Source: Archangium minus (GTDB taxonomy: Bacteria > Myxococcota > Myxococcia > Myxococcales > Myxococcaceae). From it: a stretch of DNA of 64,000 bases. The stretch spans positions 12,400,001-12,464,000 of the forward strand of contig NZ_CP043494.1 of NCBI RefSeq assembly GCF_044360475.1, in the 5' to 3' direction. The notes under the pieces were generated by a model. That model was not told the DNA's origin, ran no database searches, and saw only the letters and a list, made by a program, of their open reading frames with translations. The position numbers and the translations under genes were made by a program. Of the stretch, positions 33,513 through 40,838 are shown one piece after another. Position 1 is the first letter of the stretch. Each line of letters opens with the position of its first letter.

Positions 33513-35687
33513 GTGACGACACCGGCCGCACCCATCCGCTTCCTTCTCTCCCCGTCGCTCGGAGAGGTGAAGGAGCATGTGCGCGCCGAACTCTTCAGCC
33601 GAGCACTCACCCAGCGGCTAGGCCGCCCGGTCGTGGTGGAGCTGGCGCCCTCGTACGAAGCGCTGGAGCGTGAACTCGAGGAGGGCCAGGTCGACCTGGC
33701 CTGGGCCACGGCCGAGCAGTGCACCACCTTCGAGCCCCAGTCCCGGGCGGTGCTGCGCGCGGTACGGGCCGGGCGCTGGTATTACCACGCAGCCCTGGTG
33801 TGCCGGGCGGACCACCCGCTCACCCTGAAGACGTTGAAGGGTACGCGCGCGGCCTGGGTGGCCCCGCGCTCGACCGGGGGCTACCTGCTGCCGGCGCGCC
33901 ACCTCTCCCAGCGGGGGCTGCCCCCAGCGGAGATCTTCGCCGAGGAGCGCTACCACGGCACCTACCGCAAGGCGCTGCTCGCGCTGCTCTCCGGCGAGGC
34001 GGACGTGGCCTCCATCTACTCGAGCCACCCGGAGGAGAACACCGTCCGCGCCTACCTCGCCGAGCACGTGGGCGCGGACGAGCGTCGGCTCATCCCCTTT
34101 GAGTTCACCGAGCCCACGCTCTCGGACGGGCTCATCCTCACCTCGCGCATGCCCGAAGCGGACGCGGCCACGCTGGTGTCCATCCTCACCACGCTCGCGG
34201 GCGACGGCGCGGGGTTGGAGCCACTGCTGGGCCTCTTCGACAGCGAGGGCTTCGTCCTCTCCTCCCCGACGTCGCCCCGGCGGCCGCCTCCCCGGAAGGT
34301 CCAGCGAGCGGAGTACCTGGCGGTGGAGCTGGACGCCCAGGAGCGGTGCTTGCGGCTGTGGACGCCCACGGGCTCGGCCTTCGGGCGAGACTTGCGCCAC
34401 GCCGAGGGACAGTCGCTGGAGGCGGTGCTGGGACCTGAGGCGGGAGACGCACTGGTGGCGCTCGCCCGCGCCGCGCAGATCAGCGGGGTCGGCGGACGGG
34501 TGGAGTACCGCCTGGAGGTGGAGGGCGAGACGCGCTGGTACACGGCCGAGGCCACGGTGCGCCTGCCCACCCGAGGCCCAGGGGACACCACCACGGCGCT
34601 ACTGGTGCGCGACGTCACCGAGCTGCGTGCGCTGGAGGACGAGCTGTACCGAATGGCCTCCTTCCCGCTGCTGCACCCGGAGCCCATGCTGGAGCTGGGC
34701 TCGAACGGAGAGCTGCACTACGCCAACCCGGCGGCGCACACCGCCATCCCGGACCTGGTGGTGCGGGGCGTGGCCCACCCGCTGGTGGAGGCAGCGCTCG
34801 CGTGGGCCCGGCGTGGGGTGAGCTCGGGCGAGACCCCGCCCCTGGTGCAGCTGGGAGGCCGGTATTGGGAGCTGACGGTGTCGCCCCTCGTGGACCCCGA
34901 GGGCCTGCGCGTGTTCGCCAAGAACGTGACGGCGCGCAAGCAGATGGAGGCGCAGCTCTTCAAGGCGGACCGGATGGCGGCGCTGGGCTCGCTGGCCGCG
35001 GCGGTGGGTCACGAGATGGGCAACCCGCTGGCCTACATGCTGGCGAACCTCGGCTTCGCGCGCGAGGAGTTGGGGCGGATGAAGCAGGCGCTGCGCGAGC
35101 AGGGCCACGAGCTGGCCGGGGACCTGGACGATGTGCTGGAGGCGCTGACCGAGTCGACGGACGGAGCGGACCGGCTGAAGACGATCGTCCAGGATTTGCG
35201 GATGCTGTCCCGCACGCCGCCGGAGCACCGCGAGCCCGTGGAGGTGGTGCCGCTGCTGGAGAACGCGCTGAGCCTGGTACGGGGTGAGCTGCGCCACCGG
35301 GCACGGCTCGAGAAGGACTTCCGGCCCGTGCCGTTGGTGGAGGGAGATGAGGCCCGGCTGGGCCAGGTGTTCGTGAACCTGCTGCTCAACGCGGTGCAGG
35401 CGATGAGCGAGCTGGACGCGACACGCAACGTGCTGCGAGTGGCGACCTACACGGGACCGGCGGGCGAGGCGGTGGTGGAGGTGCAGGACACAGGCGTGGG
35501 CATGCCGCCGGAGGTGCTGGCGCGCCTCTTCGAGCCCTTCTTCACCACGCGACCCGCGAGCATGGGCCTGGGGCTGTCAGTGAGTCACGCCATCGTGACG
35601 AGCCTGGGGGGCTCGCTGCGCGCGGAGAGCCGGGAGGGCATGGGCACAACGCTCACGGTCATCCTCCCCGCCGCGCAGCACCCCTGA
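33513..35687 (+). CDS. hybrid sensor: PhnD-like binding domain, two PAS, histidine kinase
   Basis: 724 residues from a GTG at 33513 preceded by GGAGG; the frame also allows a GTG at 33426 with a weaker site. Residues about 10-255 resemble the phosphonate/phosphate-binding (PhnD/PBP2) fold: RFLLSPSLGEVKEHVRAELF, VDLAWATAEQ, YRKALLALLSGEADVASIYS. There is no signal peptide or membrane helix, so the binding domain is cytoplasmic. Two PAS-like domains follow (about 275-395 and 400-485). The kinase has H-box AAVGHEMGNP (His 500), N-box NLLLNAVQAM, G1 VQDTGVGMPP, and FEPFFTTRP. No response regulator adjoins it. Its last 29 bases overlap the convergent AgmC-like gene. Confidence 0.82.
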   Translation: MTTPAAPIRFLLSPSLGEVKEHVRAELFSRALTQRLGRPVVVELAPSYEALERELEEGQVDLAWATAEQCTTFEPQSRAVLRAVRAGRWYYHAALVCRADHPLTLKTLKGTRAAWVAPRSTGGYLLPARHLSQRGLPPAEIFAEERYHGTYRKALLALLSGEADVASIYSSHPEENTVRAYLAEHVGADERRLIPFEFTEPTLSDGLILTSRMPEADAATLVSILTTLAGDGAGLEPLLGLFDSEGFVLSSPTSPRRPPPRKVQRAEYLAVELDAQERCLRLWTPTGSAFGRDLRHAEGQSLEAVLGPEAGDALVALARAAQISGVGGRVEYRLEVEGETRWYTAEATVRLPTRGPGDTTTALLVRDVTELRALEDELYRMASFPLLHPEPMLELGSNGELHYANPAAHTAIPDLVVRGVAHPLVEAALAWARRGVSSGETPPLVQLGGRYWELTVSPLVDPEGLRVFAKNVTARKQMEAQLFKADRMAALGSLAAAVGHEMGNPLAYMLANLGFAREELGRMKQALREQGHELAGDLDDVLEALTESTDGADRLKTIVQDLRMLSRTPPEHREPVEVVPLLENALSLVRGELRHRARLEKDFRPVPLVEGDEARLGQVFVNLLLNAVQAMSELDATRNVLRVATYTGPAGEAVVEVQDTGVGMPPEVLARLFEPFFTTRPASMGLGLSVSHAIVTSLGGSLRAESREGMGTTLTVILPAAQHP

Positions 35688-37434
35688 GCCACACCCACGC
35701 GAGCACCGCGAGCCCAAGCCCCCACGCTCCGCCCGCCGACGCCGCGCCACACCCGCACCCCACCCGCAGATCGAACAGGCCGCCCACACTGAAGCCGAGC
35801 GGCTCCGAGGTGGCGCTCCTCACGCCCAGCTGCTCGGCCCAGGCGCGCACCTCGTGCGGACCCTCCGCGAGCTCGGCGGAGGGCACGGCGACGAAGCCAC
35901 CGGAGTCATCCGCCACCACGGGGGCTCCGAGCGGCTCGCCATCGAGGAACACCTGCACGGTGGCACCGGGCGCCGTCTTGCCCTCGAAGCGAGGCAGCGG
36001 CTCCACACCGGCAGCGCCAGCACCAGGAGACACCCAGGTGGGCACAGGAGGCACGGCAAAGCCTGGGACGATGACGGACAGGTTCCCGTCAAACTCGGGC
36101 TGGCCCGCGACAACGGGCTCAGCGCCGCGACCCCCGACGGACGTGTAGCCCGAGAGCCCCGCGCTCACGGAGGCCGCGCAGTCTGGCGGCACGCCCTCCG
36201 AGGCTTGGACGAGCAGCAGCCCGCCTCCGCCGCCTCCACCCGGAGAGGTGTCGCTGTCCGCGCCCGCGCCCCCCTTGGCCGAGAGCACCGTGCAATCGAA
36301 CGTCTCCGCGACACGCACGTGGACCGTGCCGCCCGCGCCCCCACCACCTCCACCTCCATGCAGCCCCACCGCCGAGCTCGCGGCCAGCCCGTTCGCGGTG
36401 AGGATGCCGCGAGGACGGGGACTTTGGATTTCACGGGCACGCACGAAGAGGATGCCGCCGCCCCTGCCTCCCGACGAGCCTTCAATCCCCGCGCCCCCAC
36501 CGCCACCGAACAACAGACGCTCCAGTGGGCTCGCATAACGCAGCGCCGCACCACCGAGGCCGCCCACCTCGCGCTCCATCGTCTCCTGCGCGGAGCGCCC
36601 ACCTCGCCCGCCCTTGCCAATATGCCCGCCTCCACCTCCACCCGCGTCATGGCAATTGCCGCCCCCGCCTCCGTTGGCGAGCAGCCCATACCCATGGGTC
36701 GGCGCACCGGAGAGGACACCGGCGAAACCCTCGCCCTTGCTCGCGCCGCCCGCGCTCGAGCCTCCCGCCCCGGCAACTCCGTCCGGCGCCGCGCATTCAT
36801 AGGAGTCCAGGGCCACGCCCACCTCGGCCTCGCCGCCCCGGAAGCCCGCGCCATCCACGTCCAGCGAGCCCTGGTTATTGACAAGGCCCGTCACCAACAA
36901 CGCCAGCACGCCGCCGCTGCGCCCGTTCCAGGGTTGGGCCACCAACGAGCCGGAACTCTGAATGTGCACCTCCGTGTACTCGGGCACGCGCACCACCTGG
37001 GACGCGAGGGCGAAGCGATTCACAAGCGGCGCGGTGAGACGCAGCACACCGGGTGACACCTTCGACAGACGCGCCAGCTCCCACCGGCCCACGCCCGAGT
37101 CCCCCAGCTCGAGTGGCGTCTCGCGGTAGACGGGGAGCAGCGCCTCACCCCCCATCTGCAACACCATCACCAGCTCGCCCTCGTCGAAGGGGACTGAATT
37201 CTCGACTCGCAGCTCGGTGGCGCCCGCGAGCGCCTCGCTGGCGAGCGCCGTGGACGCGTTGAGGACGACGCCCGGCGCCTTCACCTGCAAGGAGCCATGC
37301 TGACCATTGCCCAGGCCGAAGACATCCGCGTCGGCGAGGACCCCCGTCGGAAACAACGCGAACACAAGAGACAGCAACCCGAGCGGAAACCTCGAGGAGC
37401 GGTCCGAAAAGAAGCGGCGCAAGATGGTGGGCAT
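35659..37434 (-). CDS. AgmC-like secreted Gly-rich surface protein (second copy), MYXO-CTERM-like tail
   Basis: 591 residues from the ATG at 37434, nine bases after GAGGGGGG. Signal peptide LLSLVFALFPTGVLA. The mature N-terminus DADVFGLGNGQHGSLQVKAP and the motifs EGELVMVLQMGG, VVRVPEYTEVHI and QPWNGRSGGVLALL parallel the 15886-17865 protein block by block, as do the Gly-rich stretches (GGGGAGIEGSSGGRGGG). One Ig-like module (PRFEGKTAPGATVQVFLDGE) is present instead of two. The C-terminus has Cys residues, a hydrophobic helix and terminal Arg residues, a MYXO-CTERM-like sorting tail. The two genes are paralogues. Confidence 0.8.
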   Translation of the reverse strand: MPTILRRFFSDRSSRFPLGLLSLVFALFPTGVLADADVFGLGNGQHGSLQVKAPGVVLNASTALASEALAGATELRVENSVPFDEGELVMVLQMGGEALLPVYRETPLELGDSGVGRWELARLSKVSPGVLRLTAPLVNRFALASQVVRVPEYTEVHIQSSGSLVAQPWNGRSGGVLALLVTGLVNNQGSLDVDGAGFRGGEAEVGVALDSYECAAPDGVAGAGGSSAGGASKGEGFAGVLSGAPTHGYGLLANGGGGGNCHDAGGGGGGHIGKGGRGGRSAQETMEREVGGLGGAALRYASPLERLLFGGGGGAGIEGSSGGRGGGILFVRAREIQSPRPRGILTANGLAASSAVGLHGGGGGGGAGGTVHVRVAETFDCTVLSAKGGAGADSDTSPGGGGGGGLLLVQASEGVPPDCAASVSAGLSGYTSVGGRGAEPVVAGQPEFDGNLSVIVPGFAVPPVPTWVSPGAGAAGVEPLPRFEGKTAPGATVQVFLDGEPLGAPVVADDSGGFVAVPSAELAEGPHEVRAWAEQLGVRSATSEPLGFSVGGLFDLRVGCGCGAASAGGAWGLGLAVLAWVWLRGAARRGG

Positions 37435-37655
37435 CAAGGGTCCCCCCCTCGGGTGTCCGACTCTCGCCATTATGAGGAAGCGAGGGAGGCCGGCAACCCA
37501 GGGGCCCAATGCCAGCACTCCTATGCAACAGACAGGCATGCGCAGGAAGAACATGGACACTCCGCGTGGGTTCACCGGAACGAGAGTGCCAGGAGGGCGC
37601 GTCGCGGAAGTATGCCTTTGACGCCCATCCGGAGGCAGGGTGGAGTCCCCTCACC

Positions 37656-38336
37656 ATGATGGTTCACATTCCCCACGTCCTCTCCCCCGAGCAGGTGGCC
37701 CGCTGCCGCGACGTCTTCGCCCAGGCCTCCTGGGAGGACGGCCGCAGCACCGCCGGTCACCAATCCGCCCAGGTGAAGAAGAACCTGCAGCTCCCGGAGA
37801 ACAGCCCCCAGGCGCGTGAGCTCGGCAACCTCGTGCTCGAGGCACTCGAGCGCAGCCCCCTGTTCATCTCGGCCGTGCTGCCGCAGCGGGTCTTCCCCCC
37901 GCTCTTCAACCGCTACGACACGAGCATGAACTTCGGCTCGCACGTGGACAACGCCATCCGCCCCATCACCGGCACGTCCCTCCGCTTGCGCACCGATGTC
38001 TCCGCCACCCTCTTCCTCTCCGACCCCGAGAGCTATGACGGCGGCGAGCTCGTCGTGGAGGACACCTATGGCAGCCACTCCGTGAAGCTGCCCGCTGGAG
38101 ATCTCATCGTCTACCCGGCCTCCAGCCTCCACCATGTCACGCCCGTCACCCGTGGCGTCCGGCTCGCGTCCTTTTTCTGGGTGCAGAGCATGATCCGCGA
38201 CGTGTCTCAGCGCGCCCTGCTCTTCGACCTCGACATGGCCATCATGCAGCTCAACAAGGAGGTGCCCAAAAGCCCCTCTCTCGTCATGCTGACGGGCGTC
38301 TACCACAACCTCCTCCGGCAATGGGCCGAGCCCTGA
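37656..38336 (+). CDS. Fe(II)/2-oxoglutarate dioxygenase, PiuC-type PKHD hydroxylase
   Basis: 226 residues from the ATG at 37656 (a second ATG follows at once). Opening MVHIPHVLSPEQVARCRDVF is the family start. The iron ligands are in NFGSHVDNAI (His-x-Asp) and SSLHHVTPV (distal His), with the 2-oxoglutarate Arg in TRGVRLASFFWVQSMIR. YDGGELVVEDTYGSHSVKLP is typical of YbiX/PiuC. These enzymes accompany catecholate-siderophore receptors such as Fiu and PiuA, as the receptor downstream does. The true physiological substrate is not established. Confidence 0.92.
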   Translation: MMVHIPHVLSPEQVARCRDVFAQASWEDGRSTAGHQSAQVKKNLQLPENSPQARELGNLVLEALERSPLFISAVLPQRVFPPLFNRYDTSMNFGSHVDNAIRPITGTSLRLRTDVSATLFLSDPESYDGGELVVEDTYGSHSVKLPAGDLIVYPASSLHHVTPVTRGVRLASFFWVQSMIRDVSQRALLFDLDMAIMQLNKEVPKSPSLVMLTGVYHNLLRQWAEP

Positions 38337-38501
38337 GCCACCGCTCCCGCCCGCCCCGCGTCCTCCACCCGCCACTTCCCCGACTGCGCGGGCCTGCCTC
38401 CAGTCCTCCACTTCTCATTTTCTTAAGAGTGGGTCGCTTCTGACCCTCTCCTTGGATTGACGACCTGTTCAATGTGGGCTAGGAGCAGAAGCATCTTCAG
38501 A

Positions 38502-38516
38502 TGAGAATGATTCTCA
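38502..38516. promoter_or_regulatory. Fur box upstream of tonB
   Basis: TGAGAATGATTCTCA is a perfect 7-1-7 inverted repeat matching the Fur consensus core (GAGAAT-N-ATTCTC). It overlaps an in-frame ATG at 38501, which argues that translation starts downstream. Iron-dependent repression is inferred from the match and context. Confidence 0.85.
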
Positions 38517-38530
38517 ATTTCCATGTCGGG

Positions 38531-39376
38531 ATGGACGGAAGGGAGACGGTTGCGGCGGAAGATCGCAGTCCTGCGGTAAGCCTCTTCCGCATGGGCGAGT
38601 CCCCGCGTGGAGAGAGCGAGCGCTGGGGAGCGGCCCTGCTGATCGCCGCGCTCGTCCACGTGGGAGTGGCGCTCGTGTGGCTCGCGGTGCCTGGTACCGC
38701 CTTGCAGCCCCCCGCGCCGCCCGAGGAGCCGGAGCTGGTGTTCTTCAGCTTCCCGCCTCCACCTCCTCCAGCAGCGGGCTCCGCGACGCCCCGTGCGGCG
38801 CAGCCCCAGCCCGAGCGGGTGCAGCGTCAGGCTCGGCCCCGCCCCGCGCGCCCGGCCGTTGTCCCAACGCTTCCGATGCCCGTTCCCACCCCCGTGGAGG
38901 CCCCGCCCGTCGAGGTCGCGAATCCCGAGACGGAGCCGGAGACGGTCGACGAAGCACCGGTCGCCGACGAGGCCCCGGGCGTGGCCGGTGGCACCGAGGG
39001 TGTGGGAGGCGTCGTCGCGGGAATCGTGGGCGGAGTGATCGGCGGCAGGGAGGGCGGGATGGTGGGCGCCACGGGAGGCTCGGCGCTCGACCTGACGCAG
39101 GTGGCGCGTCCCCCACAGGTGCTCCAGCAGCTCAAACCCACCTACCCCCGGCGAGCGAAGGCCGATGGCATCGAGGGGCTCGTCATGGTGCGCGTCATCA
39201 TCGGGACCGATGGTCGCATCGAGCCGGAGCACACCCAGGTCATCCGCTCCGTACCCGCACTCGACGCCGCGGCCATCTCCGCCGTCAGTCAGTGGCGCTT
39301 CTCCCCGGCGATTGGCAAGCAGGGGCGGCCCGTGCGCGTCATCGTCGAGATTCCCGTCCAGTTCTCTCTGAAGTGA
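38531..39376 (+). CDS. tonB: TonB energy-transducing protein
   Basis: 281 residues from the ATG at 38531. An ATG at 38501 lies inside the Fur box, so it is an unlikely start; the next candidate is 38591. One membrane anchor (WGAALLIAALVHVGVALVWL), a long Pro/Glu-rich periplasmic spacer, a Gly-rich segment, and a C-terminal TonB domain (PTYPRRAKADGIEGLVMVRV, then ISAVSQWRFSPAIGKQGRPV). It couples the proton-motive force to outer-membrane siderophore receptors. ExbB/ExbD are not encoded here. First gene of the iron-regulated cluster, followed 11 bases later by the PepSY gene. Confidence 0.9.
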   Translation: MDGRETVAAEDRSPAVSLFRMGESPRGESERWGAALLIAALVHVGVALVWLAVPGTALQPPAPPEEPELVFFSFPPPPPPAAGSATPRAAQPQPERVQRQARPRPARPAVVPTLPMPVPTPVEAPPVEVANPETEPETVDEAPVADEAPGVAGGTEGVGGVVAGIVGGVIGGREGGMVGATGGSALDLTQVARPPQVLQQLKPTYPRRAKADGIEGLVMVRVIIGTDGRIEPEHTQVIRSVPALDAAAISAVSQWRFSPAIGKQGRPVRVIVEIPVQFSLK

Positions 39377-39387
39377 AGCGGTACCCC

Positions 39388-40626
39388 ATGCGCATCACCC
39401 TCCGTAAGCTCATCTTCTGGCCGCACCTGATCTCCGGCATCATCGCGGGGGTCGTCATCGCGATCATGTCCATCACGGGGGTGGCGATCGCCTTCGAGCA
39501 CCAGCTCCTCGACTGGGCGGACCGTGACTCCCGGCAGGTGCAGGTGCCCGCGCCGGACGCGGCCCGTCTGCCCATCGACGAGCTGCTGGCCCGCGTGCGC
39601 GCCGCTCGGCCCGAGGCGCAACCCTCGGGCGTGACGGTGTATCCCGAGCCAACCGCCGCCGTGCTGGTGAGCACCGGCCGCTCCAGCGGCGTCTATGTGA
39701 ATCCCTACACGGGCGAGGTGCGAGACCAGGGCGCCCAGGGCTGGCGCAAGTTCTTCCATGTCATGGAGGAGTGGCACCGGTGGCTCGGTGCCCAGGGTGA
39801 CAACCGCGCGATGGGCCGTGCCATCACCGGCGTCTGCAATGCGGCGTTCCTCTTCCTCGCCATCACCGGCCTGTACCTGTGGTGGCCTCGCAAGTGGACG
39901 ATGAAGACTGTGCGGCCCACCCTCTGGTTCAGGGGCGGACTGCGCGGCAAGGCGCGTGACTTCAACTGGCACAACGTGATCGGCTTCTGGTCCCTGCCCG
40001 TGCTCATCGTCCTGACGGCGACGGGCATGGTCATCTCCTACAAGTGGGCCTCGGACCTCGTCTTCACGATCACGGGCAACACGCCCCCCGCCACCCAGGG
40101 TCCTCCCTCGGCCGCCCCGGTCAAGGTCCCCCCACCGCTCGAAGGTGCCAAACCGCTCGGCCTCGACGCGCTCTTCACCGAGGCCCGCAAGCAGGCGCCC
40201 GCCTGGGAGAACATCTCGGTGCGCATGGGCGGCGGACCGCGCGGCAATGCGCCCCAGGGTCGGGGTCCGCAGGGCCAGGGCCCGCAGGCACTCGCCTTCT
40301 CCATCCGGGAGACGGGCGCCTGGCCACTCTTCGCGTCGACGCAGGTCTCGTTGGATCCCTTCACTGGCCAGGTGCTGCGCCGCGAGACGTTCGCGGACAA
40401 CAACCTGGGCCGGCGGCTCCGCACGTGGATGCGCTTCCTGCACACGGGCGAGGCGCTCGGGTGGATGGGCCAGCTCGTCGCGGCCATCGCCTCGCTGGGG
40501 AGCGTCCTCCTCGTGTGGACCGGCTTCGCTCTGTCCTGGAGGCGGTTCTTCCCGCGCCGGCAGGCCCGCGCCTCTGCCTCGGAAGAAGCCAGCACGACGA
40601 CGGAGCAATCAGAGCCCACGGCCTGA
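39388..40626 (+). CDS. PepSY-TM membrane protein (iron uptake)
   Basis: 412 residues with four hydrophobic segments: HLISGIIAGVVIAIMSITGV (N-terminal), AAFLFLAITGLYLWW, IGFWSLPVLIVLTATGMVIS, and a last one near SLGSVLLVWTGFALSW. HVMEEWHRWLG, FRGGLRGKARDFNWHN and RTWMRFLHTGEALG are PepSY-TM family marks, the latter two carrying His that could bind haem. A Gly/Pro/Gln-rich low-complexity loop (NAPQGRGPQGQGPQ) interrupts the periplasmic part. Family members sit beside TonB-dependent siderophore receptors and are proposed ferric-siderophore reductases. Same operon as tonB. Confidence 0.88.
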   Translation: MRITLRKLIFWPHLISGIIAGVVIAIMSITGVAIAFEHQLLDWADRDSRQVQVPAPDAARLPIDELLARVRAARPEAQPSGVTVYPEPTAAVLVSTGRSSGVYVNPYTGEVRDQGAQGWRKFFHVMEEWHRWLGAQGDNRAMGRAITGVCNAAFLFLAITGLYLWWPRKWTMKTVRPTLWFRGGLRGKARDFNWHNVIGFWSLPVLIVLTATGMVISYKWASDLVFTITGNTPPATQGPPSAAPVKVPPPLEGAKPLGLDALFTEARKQAPAWENISVRMGGGPRGNAPQGRGPQGQGPQALAFSIRETGAWPLFASTQVSLDPFTGQVLRRETFADNNLGRRLRTWMRFLHTGEALGWMGQLVAAIASLGSVLLVWTGFALSWRRFFPRRQARASASEEASTTTEQSEPTA

Positions 40627-40797
40627 GCTCCCCGCCACCACTGCTCAAGCGCACGCCAGGGGAGAGCCCTGGCCGTGCCAGGCATTTCCTTTCGCTCAGA
40701 CACACCCTCGCGCCAGGACAGACATGAGTCTGTCTGTGAAGCTTCACGCGTCCGGTGTCACCCTGGGTGAGTTGCTTCAAACCCAGCAATTCAATAC

Positions 40798-40810
40798 GAG
40801 AATCATTCTC
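40798..40810. promoter_or_regulatory. Fur box upstream of the siderophore receptor
   Basis: GAGAATCATTCTC, a perfect 6-1-6 palindrome and near-identical to the box at 38502-38516, 28 bases before the receptor ATG. It gives the receptor its own iron-responsive promoter inside the cluster. Confidence 0.85.
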
Positions 40811-40838
40811 AAATTCATGTAGTTCGAGGGGTACAAGC

